From NCBI GenBank assembly GCA_021186555.1, contig JAJKFL010000010.1:25426679-25490678 (forward strand): 64,000 nucleotides of DNA, read 5' to 3'. Numbering within the stretch: position 1 is the first letter of the stretch; every line of letters begins with the position of its first letter. Source of the DNA: Reticulitermes speratus (Eukaryota > Arthropoda > Insecta > Blattodea > Rhinotermitidae). Positions 9,913 through 22,232 of this stretch are shown in pieces. Both the position numbers and the translations under genes were made by a program. A model generated the notes under the pieces. That model was not told where the DNA came from and made no database searches. It saw only the letters and a list, made by a program, of their open reading frames with translations.

Positions 9913-10770
9913 AACTCCTACATGTTTCGGTACAGAGGTGCCATCAGCAGGGAGTGTCTAAACAAAGGAATACAAGGCCAGTGCACTTACGTAGGTATTT
10001 CGTTGCCTTCATTAAAAGAAGTAAAACAATTAGATTAAAGTTCCAAAATGCACAAAGCTAACAATCATAAAATCACAATACTGTAAATTTAACATTTTTT
10101 AAAGCGAGATGTTCCAGGCAAATATGAAGCATGCGTACAAACATCTTTCTGGGTCTATTATGATCTGAAGTGATCTCGTCCTGTAAATGTAGTATCATTA
10201 TGAAATATTGATGACTCATTATACAGAAATGAATTTATGTTGTATAAAGGTGACTATATATATCAGAGTACATACCCGCTAGAGAGTGCATGAAGTACAT
10301 CGTATCAGGCGGTGTGGTATACTGAATAAGTGCCCTGTAGCGTTGTTTTGGGGGAAGTGTAGTATCTGTGCGCCTGTGCATTAAGAATTTCAGTCGTAGA
10401 TTATAGCAAATGAAGGATTTATTTCTCCGATATTTGGTGGTCTATTAAGGAACCTTGAAGTTGATATTGTTGAACATAAAAGTTTTCGAGGAAATTCATA
10501 CGCCAACCTTTGTAACACGTTTTTATAAGCGGCATGGTGGTTTGTATGAGGCCGTATTCCTGTTTGTGGTTTAAGTTGTGTAGTGCGTATCTGGAATTTG
10601 GATTGTCTTTACATACCTCTGATGCTCTAAGTACCTTATTTAGAGATTTCGACCAGTCTTACCAACATAAATTTTGTCACATGTGTTACATTTAAGACCA
10701 TAAATGCCACTGGTAATGTATTTATTTGCATATAACCTACTAAAATCTCCCACAGAAAATGCAATTTTTT
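9913..10770 (-). mobile_element. Penelope-like element, 3' portion: GIY-YIG endonuclease and hammerhead-bearing end
   Basis: On the minus strand about 10,715-10,440 encodes a GIY-YIG endonuclease: GIYGLKCNTCDKIYVGKTGR, then segments resembling EHQRY, QEYGLI, LIKTCYKGW and NFLENFYVQQYQ. This matches the C-terminal nuclease of Penelope-like retroelements. It is followed (to lower coordinates) by a non-coding 3' region that ends in a hammerhead-like module at 9913-9956. The reverse transcriptase is not present upstream, so the copy is 5' truncated. It is a broken fossil with several interruptions. Confidence 0.75.
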
Positions 10771-11546
10771 CTTAAGACGGATCCTAAACATACGTACGTA
10801 GAATCACGCCCTACTTTACACTTTACACCACACACACTCATATTGCACGAGATAAAAAATCCGCGTCATTTTGTTTGTACCGGCTTCACAGTACAGTTCT
10901 ATTCCTACGATTGCCGTAACAAACGACACTTCACTATTACATCAAACATCTTAGTACTCACTTTTTCCAGATGTATGAATATTCTTGCAATCTGCAGACG
11001 ACGTTACAGTTGTTTATATTTGCAATGAAGAACTACACATTACAGCACTTGTCTTCAAGTGTCAAAATCGTTTATCTCGTCTCTGTCTCACGTCCACAAG
11101 TAACACAAACCTTCGACCACAGATTATCTAGTATCCTTCGACCTACCAATGGCAGCACCTCAGCACGGATAACACGTCATTCATCACGGTCCGTAGCACT
11201 CAGAGATTAGTAGCACTGATAACACACTACACTTCAATTTGTGATTGCCAGGTATCGCGGATTATCTTACGCAAATCCGATCATGGATTATTATGCGGTA
11301 AAATAAATTTCCGCATTTCCCGTTTTTTATGCAATCTTATATAAAACCCCAATGTAAAATGTTATAACATTCTGCTTAGCGCAAAATAACGTGGTTTATC
11401 ACAACAGCATCCTTTGCTGAATAGGGTGGTTGTCCAAGAAGCCATGGATGTTTTATTATTTTGTCGTACAATTTGTTGCGCCTGTAATTGAACGGGCTGT
11501 TGTGTCTTATGCAAATTTTTAAAACAAATTAAATGTGCAATTAAAA

Positions 11547-11684
11547 ATGACTTTCAATCTCCGAGAAATATGCCGGTTATGTCTGGCAAAGAAAGAAAGT
11601 CTAGCGCCTCTGTTCAGCGAACAAGTTTCAAATACAATAACCTCACTGCCTGCTAAAATAATGAGTTTTGTACCAGTTCTGAAG
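11547..11684 (+). CDS. ZAD gene exon 1
   Basis: 46 codons beginning AAAAATGACT. It carries the first zinc ligands (ICRLCLAKK) and ends VPVLK with donor AAG|GTTTGT. No ORF finder tuned to long frames would see it. It is supported by the domain it completes with exon 2. Confidence 0.9.
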
Positions 11685-13591
11685 GTTTGTTGATTTTGCT
11701 TTAAAAGGAATTGGTTCATTTTTAAATACATGCTGTGCAAAGGTAGCGACGGCGTAGTATTTTGTAACATGTATATCGAATATAAATTCCACTCGCAGCT
11801 TGAAAATAGTAGGGTTGAAGTACAGATTCTTTATATAGTTTTTCACGGTATGTATTATAACGCAAGCTTTGTGTGTATCTCGAATGCTCGTAGAGATATG
11901 AACTGTAAGAAAGTTACAGCATGTTTCATATTAATAATTGATAATACTCCGATCAACTACGTACTCCACATTACATGATACCAAACACAGCATTTCGCTG
12001 TTGATATAGTATAATTATTGTGAAAATGAAGTTGGCGGTGGTAATAGTAGTTGTAAAGGTGGTGAATGATGACAGTTTTCTTTCAGCTGTATGCAAATGA
12101 TGGTCTGCCAAGCCAGGTATGTTTGCGATGTTCTCAACTCGTGAACTTATCATATGAATTCAAACTGCAGTGCGAAACTTCAGATGCCACATTACGGCAG
12201 TACTTGAAATCTCATACTCAGGTAACTATAATAGGACACAAATGTTGTTTCTATTAAGCTGTGAATATGTGGGTCATATTATTTCTCTTTTTCTAGAACC
12301 ATGAAGATGAAATCATACACTCTGTCTTCAGAAGTGACAACAGAGATAATTGGGGTTATGCAGTTGTGAAAGATGAAGCAGCAGAGGACAGCTGTGATGA
12401 TGATTTTGACCATCAGTCTGCAAATGATAGGGAAAGCAGGTTGGGATATATTAATCAGAAACAATTGTTTTGTTTTACGTACACATAGCAAACTTGTAAC
12501 TGGTTTTATTAACACATCATTCAGTATATACTGATGTTACATAGTAGAAGTGATGGAGTTTGAATTTTAATTTTCTTCAGATCTGTAAAGTCTGAACATT
12601 TTCTTGTATTCATTGCAGTTTAAAGCCTGGGAGTTCTGTTCAGGGAGACTTTGACAGTGAAACGAAAAATAATGAGACTGGTTCTGTAGTGAAAACAGAA
12701 GTAACTTCAGAAGATAAGAGAGAAATAGAATATGTACATCACAAGACTGGTAAGAAAAATAATACAGATCAAAGAAGTGCTTCACGTGAAAAAGTAAGAA
12801 AGAAATATAAAGATGTGATTGATTCTAAGAAGAGTGACATAAACAGTATTGGAGTTGTGAAATTGGATGCTTGTCGCAGAAATGAAAAACCTTCAGCAAC
12901 AACAGATTCCGTGCAAGGTGCAATAAAAAGTGAGGAATCTATGATGAAAAGAACAAAGGCAAGGATACAAGGAGAAAAGAAGGGGTTTCTTTGTCAGGAC
13001 TGTGGCAAAAGGTTTTCTTATGAGCAACATTTATTATTACACCGTAGGACTCACACTGGTGAAAAACCATTCTCATGTTCTGCTTGTGGCGAATGCTTTA
13101 GCGTTAGCAGTAATCTCAATAAGCATATGAGGATACACACAGGAGAAAAACCATTTCTTTGCACCATATGTGGTAAAAGTTTTAGTAGGAGTGATACACT
13201 GACAAAACACACAAGGTCACACACAGGAGAAAAGCCATTTCATTGTGCTGTTTGTGGGAATAATTTTGGTCGTCGCAGTATTCTCACAAATCACATGAGA
13301 ACCCACTCGGGTGAGAAACCATATCTTTGTACAGAATGTGGACAGAGATTTGCACAAAGCTACGATCTTACCAAACACATGAGGTCACATAGCGGCGACA
13401 GGCCTTACCATTGTACAAAGTGTAGAATGTGTTTTGGTCAAAGGAACAGTTTAACGAAACACATGAAATGTCACCCAGCAGTGCCATTTCAGTGCTTGGA
13501 CTTCTCTAAAGGGTTTTCATATAGATTAGAAACAGGTCTACTACCTCATTCAGAACCAGTGAAACTCTGGACACATGCATATAGATATTAG
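11547..13591 (+). CDS. ZAD C2H2 zinc-finger transcription factor, complete, four exons
   Basis: The spliced gene joins 11,547-11,684, 12,087-12,221, 12,297-12,439 and 12,619-13,591. That is 1,389 nt, 462 codons plus stop, with GT-AG introns of phases 0, 0 and 2. Exons 1 and 2 together form an N-terminal ZAD domain, used for dimerisation: MTFNLREICRLCLAKKE... carries the first Cys pair (CRLC) and LYANDGLPSQVCLRC the second (CLRC). An acidic linker follows (DEAAEDSCDDDFD), then a Lys-rich stretch, then six canonical C2H2 fingers joined by TGEKPF-type linkers and a degenerate seventh (CLDF, no second Cys). The start ATG at 11,547 follows an upstream ATG that stops after three codons. As a ZAD protein it is expected to be a nuclear sequence-specific DNA-binding factor. 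The target is unknown. Confidence 0.93.
12087..12439 (+). CDS. ZAD gene exons 2 and 3
   Basis: Exon 2 (12,087-12,221) follows TTTCTTTCAG and supplies the second ZAD half, ending SHTQ|GTAACT. Exon 3 (12,297-12,439) follows TTTTTCTAG and encodes an acidic linker (NHEDEIIHSVF to DHQSANDRES). It ends in phase 2 at CAG|GTTGGG. The 75-bp intron between them is unusually short for this window. Confidence 0.88.
12619..13591 (+). CDS. ZAD gene exon 4: C2H2 finger array
   Basis: Starts after TTCATTGCAG. Fingers begin at CQDCGKRFSYEQHLLLHRRTH and continue with CSACGECF, CTICGKSF, CAVCGNNF, CTECGQRF and CTKCRMCF. The last module CLDFSKGFSYRLETGLLPHS lacks a zinc ligand. The helix residues differ from finger to finger, as expected for a factor with a mixed-sequence target. 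Stop TAG at 13,589-13,591. Confidence 0.93.
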
Positions 13592-14900
13592 GGTAAGTCG
13601 AACAAATATGAGCGGTCGGAATTTATTGCATATAAAGGTTATACACAAGACTCAGCCAAATACTTATGGTTGCTGCCAGTAGGAATATGAAGTCGTTAGC
13701 AGAAGAACTACCTACCTTACCATGTAGTTACAGTAGGGCTGTTAGTATGAAGATGGCTGGCATGTACAGTGTCACTGTAACTACCTTGTTCAGCTAGCAA
13801 CATGCAATATTCAATTTCAGGCTAAGCACAAAGAAATTTTTATTGATTTACCTTTTTCAAATTGACAGTAACATAGGACAAACATTTTACAACTTTACTT
13901 TACATCTGTTTCTTTTTTAATTTCTTGCAATATTCCGAGACCCTAAACATTATTATTCCTATTTGAATCAGAAATGTCGTAACAGTAATTGTTACTCAGT
14001 TTAAATTATTACAATTGTGAAAAGTTGTAATAATTCTGAAGTACTGTAAATTATGGCCTTTTTTTAAATTTTTACACCATGTAGTAGTAACCTGAACCAG
14101 ATTGTCACCCTAAAGGTCGAGTACAGTCCTCCAAAACGTCAGGTCAGACCTTCACTACACGGTGTAAAGAGCCCCCAAACAACCTTCATTCTAACAATAT
14201 TTGCCATAATGACCTGAAAACATAATTCTGAAGCAACATATATTTGTGGGATTCAAGTTAACTGGTCAGACACGTTATACTTTTGTGTGTACAGCATGTT
14301 TATCTTCTTTGATATATCTAAGTTGCTTCATTTGTAGTTTGCACATGACAAACTCTGTGTACTCTTCTGAATCATCATCACCAAATTTCATATCTGATCC
14401 ATTCCTACCATTGCTGTCATAAAATTTTCCCATTCATGATGGGCACTGAATCTACCATTCGTTTCTGTTGTTCTTTATTCACCTCCCCACCTACCCCTCT
14501 TACATTTCCAATTCCTCTACAGGTACTTCACTCTTTGGATACAGACAGGACGCAGCTGTCGCTGCCTCCCACCATTTCTGGTAGGCCAATTCATTGTGAG
14601 TATTGGTGATAGTGTTCCAATACATTCCTTGGTGTTATGCTTTTTGGCAGTGGTTGTTTCTTTCGAGGTGTACTTCACTGCTAAAAATGTGAGAGGTTTC
14701 ATGTTGCTTTATGAAGGAAGTTGAGACTACTGCTTTGGATGGAGGAGTACGGTTTTCTGGGATGTGACAGTGCTCCACTGGGTAGGTGATTCCTGACATT
14801 GCAAAGGAACATGTTACATTCCTCTTCAAGAGTTCAAGGTCCAAGCTTCAGGTGTCCATGTTTGGGAAATAACTGCAATCACCCATGGACATGAACATGA
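13592..14900. other. 3' flank of the ZAD gene, no further gene seen
   Basis: Likely includes the 3'UTR. Oligo-T/A-rich stretches are frequent (13,900-14,080). No coding exon with splice sites was recognised. Confidence 0.4.
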
Positions 14901-14907
14901 AACATTG

Positions 14908-15085
14908 GCCATGCGATGGCTCAGGCAGTTAGTGACTGGCCTGTCACTATAGAGGCCTGGCTTCAATCCTAGGCCAGTCTGTGTGGCGCTTGTAGCGGAG
15001 CGGATAAAGTGGCGCTGAGAGAGGTTTTCTCCCAGTACTTCAGTGTTCCCAGTCTATCTTTCCACCAACGCTCCATACACATGTA
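14908..15085 (+). mobile_element. tRNA-derived SINE, partial
   Basis: CGATGGCTCAGGCAGTTAGT is A-box-like and TGGCTTCAATCCTAGGCC B-box-like. The body CCCAGTACTTCAGTGTTCCC is shared with the SINE copies at 40.24 and 60.84 kb. Confidence 0.65.
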
Positions 15086-15477
15086 TTCATCTACCAGCAA
15101 TTGTACATAATCTTTGCAATTGAGAATGTCATTAAATCACACACTTAAAAACACGTAACATGGTTTTAAAATATCACATATCATTCCATTTGCCCCTAAA
15201 TCATATGAAGAATTAAGAAATCATTATGTATGCATAAAGCTACCTTGTCTGGTTTGTAACGCAGCAATATGTTGTGTGAAACTGAAAGTGGATCAACAGC
15301 ATCTACTTACAGTAAGGAAAGAATATAAAACTGAGGCTGAAACGGTTTCTGACGAGAGTACGAAGGCAAATGTTTGGCCCCAAGAGGGAGAAGCAGTAGG
15401 AGGCCACAGAAAACAGCATGAGCTTCGTAATTTTTACTCTTCACCAAATACCACAGTATTAGAATTATCAAATTGAG

Positions 15478-15580
15478 GGGGTGAGACCGGTGGGGCATGT
15501 AGCATGCATACACACTTTTGGTCAGAAAACCTGAAGGGAAGTGACTTGCAGATCTAGGCATGCATTTTAAGGATATTAAA
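15478..15580 (+). mobile_element. LINE 3' coding fragment
   Basis: Translates in pieces as TGGGGCATGTAGCATGCATA... (WGM-HAYT), then LVRKPEGK and DLGMHFKDIKM. This matches the end of an endonuclease-RT LINE ORF (a WAGHVARM ... LVGKPEGKRPLGRPRRRW-type tail). It is a short, decayed piece. Confidence 0.5.
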
Positions 15581-15599
15581 ATGTCTAAGCAGAAATGTG

Positions 15600-16551
15600 T
15601 TTTCCTTGAATACAGGCATTTTATTTACAAAACTCTGTAAGAGCTTCTACAATGGACTACATATTTTCCATCACTTCAGACCACCATCAAGTCTTCAACT
15701 GGAATGTTTGATATTTGCTGCTCTTACCATCTTGAACATAATATTTTCAAAATGGTTAAAACTTTGTAAGGATGACTTAACAGTGTTTATGGTTAGCCAA
15801 AGATGTAACCATGTTCAAATCACATCAGTACTATAATATCATTATGACAAAAGGTATAAAATAGTATAAAATCAAAGGTAAGAATTTTAAAACCAGATAT
15901 GCTACACAATATTGTAGTTATTTACATATTTCTAATGCAGAGTTCCTCATAAGTCTTGAACCAGCACTTCCCATCCCCACATTTTTTAGGTGATATCTGA
16001 TATTCATTCCTGCTGCAGCTGATCAAAACCATCTGCTAGCAGCATAAAGTCTTTGAACTAAAGTTTCAATATATCCTCCCCTAGTATCTGACAGTTTGTT
16101 GAGGTCCATGTTAAGACTCGTGAACTTAAATTAATTTTTGTTTTTGTCTGTTCACTCTGTACATATTTTAATGTTATGTATGTTTACTTAACTGGTAGTT
16201 TAGGAATGTTTTGTAGTTTTAGTTACAGTATACATATTTCCTTATCTGCACATGCACATGTGATTTGGTTGCTGGTCCTACATTTGTAGGCTACAATCTG
16301 AAAGCACTGCGGTGGCCAACACACAGAAGGGCACATGGAGTATTGCAACTGATAAACTGCACTACATCATTATGGATCATGACACTTTTTTTTCTCATGT
16401 TTAGAAGACTTGACAATTGTCTGAAGTCACTGAAACATGTAGTGAATGGCAGAAATAGATACAATAGCTGTGTCAAGGAGCACGTTTGTATTTAGTTTCT
16501 AATTATACACAGCAGAATTCAACAGGTTAACACATTAAAAAGTGTCTTATA
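15600..16551. other. no gene recognised
   Basis: AT-rich sequence leading into the 56-bp satellite. No exon or element end that I can support. Confidence 0.4.
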
Positions 16552-18923
16552 GAAATATGGTGGTTATGTAGGTCACGGAGTGGTGGTGGCATCTTGCAAA
16601 CAGTAATGAAATTTGGTGGTTATGTAGGTCACGGAGTGGTGGTGGCATCTTGCAAATAGTAATGAAATTTGGTGGTTATGTAGGTCACGGAGTGGTGGTG
16701 GCATCTTGCAAACAGTAATGAAATTTGGTGGTTATGTAGGTCACGGAGTGGTGGTGTCATCTTGCAAACAGTAATGAAATTTGGTGGTTATGTAGGTCAC
16801 GGAGTGGTGGTGGCATCTTGCAAACAGTAATGAAATTTGGTGGTTATGTAGGTCACGGAGTGGTGGTGGCATCTTGCAAATAGTAATGAAATTTGTTGGT
16901 TATGTAGGTCACGGAGTGGTGGTGGCATCTTGAAAACAGTAATGAAATTTGTTGGTTATGTAGGTCACGGAGTGGTGGTGGCATCTTGCAAACAGTAATG
17001 AAATTTGGTGGTTATGTAGGTCACGGAGTGGTGGTGGCATCTTGCAAATAGTAATGAAATTTGTTGGTTATGTAGGTCACGGAGTGGTGGTGGCATCTTG
17101 CAAACAGTAATGAAATTTGTTGGTTATGTAGGTCACGGAGTGGTGGTGGCATCTTGCAAACAGTAATGAAATTTGGTGGTTATGTAGGTCACGGAGTGGT
17201 GGTGGCATCTTGCAAACAGCAATGAAATATGGTGGTTATGTAGGTCACGGAGTGGTGGTGGCATCTTGCAAATAGTAATGAAATTTGTTGGTTATGTAGG
17301 TCACGGAGTGGTGGTGGCATCTTGCAAACAGTAATGAAATTTGTTGGTTATGTAGGTCACGGAGTGGTGGTGGCATCTTGCAAACAGCAATGAAATATGG
17401 TGGTTATGTAGGTCACGGAGTGGTGGTGGCATCTTGCAAATAGTAATGAAATTTGTTGGTTATGTAGGTCACGGAGTGGTGGTGGCATCTTGCAAACAGC
17501 AATGAAATATGGTGGTTATGTAGGTCACGGAGTGGTGGTGGCATCTAGCAAACAGTAATGAAATTTGGTGGTTATGTAGGTCACGGAGTGGTGGTGGCAT
17601 CTTGCAAATAGTAATGAAATTTGTTGGTTATGTAGGTCACGGAGTGGTGGTGGCATCTTGCAAACAGTAATGAAATTTGGTGGTTATGTAGGTCACGGAG
17701 TGGTGGTGGCATCTTGCAAACAGTAATGAAATATGGTGGTTATGTAGGTCACGGAGTGGTGGTGGCATCTTGCAAACAGTAATGAAATATGGTGGTTATG
17801 TAGGTCACGGAGTGGTGGTGGCATCTTGCAAAGTAATGAATTTGGTGGTTATGTAGGTCACGGAGTGGTGGTGGCATCTTGCAAACAGTAATGAAATATG
17901 GTGGTTATGTAGGTCACGGAGTGGTGGTGGCATCTTGCAAACAGTAATGAAATATGGTGGTTATGTAGGTCACGGAGTGGTGGTGGCATCTTGCAAACAG
18001 TAATGAAATTTGGTGGTTATGTAGGTCACGGAGTGGTGGTGGCATCTTGCAAACAGTAATGAAATTTGGTGGTTATGTAGGTCACGGAGTGGTGGTGGCA
18101 TCTTGCAAACAGTAATGAAATTTGGTGGTTATGTAGGTCACGGAGTGGTGGTGGCATCTTGCAAACAAACATTGGGTAGAATGATAACATATTGATGGTT
18201 TATGTAGGTCCACGGAGTGGTGGTGGCATCTTGCAAACAGTAATGAAATTTGGTGGTTATGTAGGTCACGGAGTGGTGGTGGCATCTTGCAAACAGTAAT
18301 GAAATTGGTGGTTATGTAGGTCACGGAGTGGTGGTGGCATCTTGCAAACAGTAATGAAATTTGGTGGTTATGTAGGTCACGGAGTGGTGGTGGCATCTTG
18401 CAAACAGTAATGAAATTTGGTGGTTATGTAGGTCACGGAGTGGTGGTGGCATCTTGCAAACAGTAATGAAATTTGGTGGTTATGTAGGTCACGGAGTGGT
18501 GGTGGCATCTTGCAAACAGTAATGAAATTTGGTGGTTATGTAGGTCACGGAGTGGTGGTGGCATCTTGCAAACAGTAATGAAATTTGGTGGTTATGTAGG
18601 TCACGGAGTGGTGGTGGCATCTTGCAAACAGTAATGAAATTTGGTGGTTATGTAGGTCACGGAGTGGTGGTGGCATCTTGCAAACAGTAATGAAATTTGG
18701 TGGTTATGTAGGTCACGGAGTGGTGGTGGCATCTTGCAAACAGTAATGAAATTTGGTGGTTATGTAGGTCACGGAGTGGTGGTGGCATCTTGCAAACAGT
18801 AATGAAATTTGGTGGTTATGTAGGTCACGGAGTGGTGGTGGCATCTTGCAAACAGTAATGAAATTTGGTGGTTATGTAGGTCACGGAGTGGTGGTGGCAT
18901 CTTGCAAACAGTAATGAAATTTG
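16552..18923. repeat. 56-bp satellite, about 42 copies
   Basis: The unit begins GTGGTTATGTAGGTCACGGA, continues GTGGTGGTGGCATCTTGCAA and ends ACAGTAATGAAATTTG. Copies are nearly identical. Variants (AATAGTAATG, GAAATATG, TTTGTTGG) recur in alternation, showing multi-unit duplication steps in the left half, while the right half (18,200-18,900) is almost uniform. One unit near 18,167-18,205 carries an insertion-like disruption (CATTGGGTAGAATG). The minus strand is open for short stretches but reads only the repeat. Confidence 0.97.
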
Positions 18924-20215
18924 AGGTTCTATAAAAATGGGATATTTCTTGCCTAGCTGAAAGGAGACTGTAATTCATCAAGTTCGTTGGTTAACAGTTT
19001 GTTTGCGACAGACAGCCTTGGAAGTACATGTTCAAAAATTCTTGACTTACGGGGTCCATCGGTTTGATGCTTGAGCCACTTGCCTACTGGAAAACAGCTG
19101 CTAGTTACTCATCAGCTCAATGGGCCAGCCTGGTTCTGGTTTCAAGAAATGGAATTCGCTTCTCTGAAAATTAAGTATGTGAATGTTCTAATTTCACTTC
19201 CTTCTACATGACTTATATTTGTGATAAAATCATCACTTCTTTACAGTACAAATTCAAATATATTAAAAGCTTGCTACAATCTTGGTAGCAAATCATTAGA
19301 TACCTGAAAATACAGTAGGTTTCCTTACTTTAAAAATTATTTATTTTGAAGCTAGAAAATATTTTCCAATATTTTGATAATGAAGGCCCCAAAGGACATT
19401 AAGTGACAACATGAATTCAACTGAAATATTCCTGAAAAACACAATTTTAAGAATTCTTTGTGAATACTTTATGTATTTTCTGTTTTGTGTGTAATCCACA
19501 TGTCAGTACACAGAGATATTACATAATATTTAAACTAGACTTTATACAGTTTTCTTTCTTTCATGAAATCCCTTTACATTTTATGAAGACAGCATTATCA
19601 CTTCATGTGTGGTATACAGTTGGAATTTGAACAGTAATGAATCAACTCATTACATTCATACACTGTTAAACAACTGTAGTTTCTTGCTTGCTTCATTTCA
19701 TTAGGTGCACTATTTCTACTGCTCTCCATAACACAGAACGAATGTCACTTCATCAGATTTGTGAAACTAGACAACAGGGGTCTGTGAGTGCAAGCAGTCA
19801 TACTGCAATATGTACATTCCAAGTGCTGTTTTCAGCTCAAAGCTCTTGGACACAATGCTAATGAACTGATATATATGGACATCTTGTAGATGCCTGATTC
19901 AAAAATAAAATGTGTCCAGTTCTTCACACTGTCCACAATAAACACACACATCCACATCCAAATATTACCATCCTCAAAGAACAGAAAATACATTAAAACA
20001 TTACTATTATCATTTTATACAAAACATGTCTGTATGTGCATGTCATTGAAAACGTCTTTGCAGCTACTGTGAGTCTGAGTTCAGTGCAACATCAGAATGA
20101 CGTTAGCTTTCTCATGAGCGATCATACATCTGTTGGTGCTGCATTCTCTCTCTGTTCCAAATCACAGGAAAAGCATAATTCTATAGACATGGCTGATGGT
20201 ACAGGAGGTGCACTA
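18924..20215. other. no gene recognised
   Basis: AT-rich, with no splice-flanked exon or array. Only weak, short frames. Confidence 0.4.
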
Positions 20216-20220
20216 ACTCC

Positions 20221-20350
20221 ATGGAGCACAGTCCTTCTTGAGAAGCTAACAGGTAGTTAGCTAGTCAAGAAATTCCCCCGAGTTTTATGGAACCTGAAGG
20301 TTCATTACTGCATTCACAAAAGCCTGCCACCTGTCCCTATCACAGGAGGT
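20221..20350 (-). mobile_element. LINE 3' tail
   Basis: On the minus strand the last codons read CDRDRWQAFVNAVMNLQVP and stop. The 3'UTR follows, running GAATTTCTTGACTAGCTAAC and ACTGTGCTCCATGG. The same tail, at different identity, occurs at 36.4, 37.4 and 61.1 kb. It is the C-terminus of an endonuclease-RT LINE family, 5' truncated here. Confidence 0.7.
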
Positions 20351-20617
20351 GCACAGACAACATAAATATGTAGTTACTTGACATTTAAAGCATCGGGTTT
20401 TAGAAGACCTGTGTGCCCTGCTGGCCCAATTTAAATCCCAACACTGTGTGAAGCTTTGTATTTTAATCCACAGTGGACCAGCTAAGGACACCACTGCCCT
20501 GGCTTAAAAGACACAGCCTTTAAAGGTCAAGATCTGTACATACACAAAATAACAACCGACTGCAGACCATGTGTTTTGAAAGGACTTTGTTTTAATGTGT
20601 ACCAAATGCATGTCAGT

Positions 20618-21027
20618 AGTCGACCTCGGTGGACTAGTGGTTAGCGTGCTCGCCACTGGACCCAAGGTTCGCGGGTTCGATCCCGACCGAGGTCGATGGA
20701 TTTTTAAGGATGATAAAAATCCGGAGCACCACTTCCTTCAGAGGGGAAGTAAAGCCGTCGGTCCCATGTCGTAGATTTACGGCATGTAAAAGAACCTTAC
20801 GGGCATGAATAAAAATGTTGTGTAAGCCAAATTGCCTCCATTTCTCATCCAAGTCTCCTGACTGCCTGCCAGATGGCTCTGGCGTGCACATCAGGATCGA
20901 AGAACACTAAGCGCGGCTAGCTGGCCGGTCACCAGCTGCCATGAATGCGCATGACTTAGTAACCTCGACAAGAGGAGGCCCAGGCCCATACAGGGCTGTT
21001 GAGCCAAGAATTATTATTATTATTATT
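20618..21027 (+). mobile_element. Complete tRNA-derived SINE with 14-bp target duplication
   Basis: The element is bounded by AAATGCATGTCAGT at 20,604-20,617 and 21,028-21,041. The head has A box TAGTGGTTAGCGTGCTCG and a perfect B box GGTTCGATCCC. The roughly 300-bp body is tRNA-unrelated and the tail is (ATT)n. Head, body, tail and target duplication are all present, so it looks full length and comparatively young. Confidence 0.92.
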
Positions 21028-21278
21028 AAATGCATGTCAGTGGGGGTCAATGAAATATTTCACTCCATATTCTGTACGCCATCAAGTACAACATTTTGAA
21101 CCATATGTGGTTCTTCTTGGCCATCAACTGTTTCAATACACACATTACAATAGGAATATGTGCAAAAATTCTGTTGAGTACATTTTATTCATATATGCAT
21201 ATGCTTAGTCAAATGACATCACGAAAGAAAAGCAAGGAGCAAACGCAAGATCCGCAGTTCTCCAAGTGTTGTTGCTAT

Positions 21279-21393
21279 GGATTCAGGCCATGTGGGATGT
21301 GACCCCATGTTGTTGGCTGAGTGGTCCTATGTTTTTAAGGGGGACAGAGCCACTGACCCAACAACACAGTCACATCACATCACACCTGAATCC
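21279..21393. mobile_element. 115-bp foldback MITE
   Basis: GGATTCAGGCCATGTGGGAT at the left end pairs with the complement of the right end (ATCACATCACACCTGAATCC). An inner arm GTTGTTGGCTGAGTGG pairs with CCACTGACCCAACAAC. Weaker pairing (GTGTTGTTGC / GTAGTAACAC) extends outward to about 21,266-21,410. It is non-coding. Confidence 0.65.
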
Positions 21394-21410
21394 TCAGCAT
21401 GTAGTAACAC

Positions 21411-22232
21411 CATCAGATGCCTTGAGACACACAACGCTTGTTTTCTGAGACTGTCTACAAACTGTGTGGTCATTCTGTGAAGTCATGAACTACCAAACAA
21501 TAATGATAAATCTATATTAATTATTATTTACAGATGAACAATGTTGTTCTTCCTCATGAGGTCAGATCTGTTTGTCCTGAATTAATAATTTATCATCCAA
21601 GTTTAGTATTCAGATGGGAAAGTTGGTAACTGGACACACTGAAGTATGAGGTAGGTATATAGTAGTGACCTGATTAAATATCACAGTCATTAAAGCGATG
21701 AACATATCCCAACAGAGCGAATGCTTTTAAAAGGGGTATAACACTGTCTGGCTGCTCTCAGATGAACCTAGATGTGAAATGCCATGCCAACGGCAGCTTA
21801 GGGAGCTTAGCTAGCCAGTAATCTGGTCACTACTATAGTTAGCAGGAACTGAAGGCACTACTTATTTACTGCCAATATATGAGCATTTGCTTACTGATTT
21901 GAGTGCCACTTCAAAAACTTGTAATTTTTAGTCTAAACATGTCTCAAGACAGTACTCGCCTGTTAGTCGAAAAAGTCGACTGCGTGAATTTTAGCTTCCC
22001 ACACTATCGTTAAGTTTCATCTGTACAATGGAACATTTTATTCAATTAAAAAAGTTTCAAATTTCTGTTTACTTGAAACAGGCTATCACTTCAAGTTTAT
22101 ATCTCAACATTGTGTTAGTTTAATGAGTTGGTGTAATAACCAATGATGAGGCACAGTTCCTGCATACGTCTGAAGACCTGTAGTGAAATGCCACAACAGT
22201 GACATTTGAGCAAATACAACGAACTCTGTGCA
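21411..22232. other. no gene recognised
   Basis: AT-rich spacer between the MITE and the 17-bp minisatellite. No exon or repeat array seen. Confidence 0.4.

Noticed and set aside
16552-18923. CRISPR-like array
   Set aside because: Direct tandem repeats with no unique spacers, in a eukaryotic context.
20630-20700. tRNA gene
   Set aside because: A and B boxes are those of a SINE head: a 300-bp body, a tail and a target duplication follow, and no acceptor stem closes. The same applies to 28.96-29.23, 42.26, 47.55, 49.5 and 53.3 kb.
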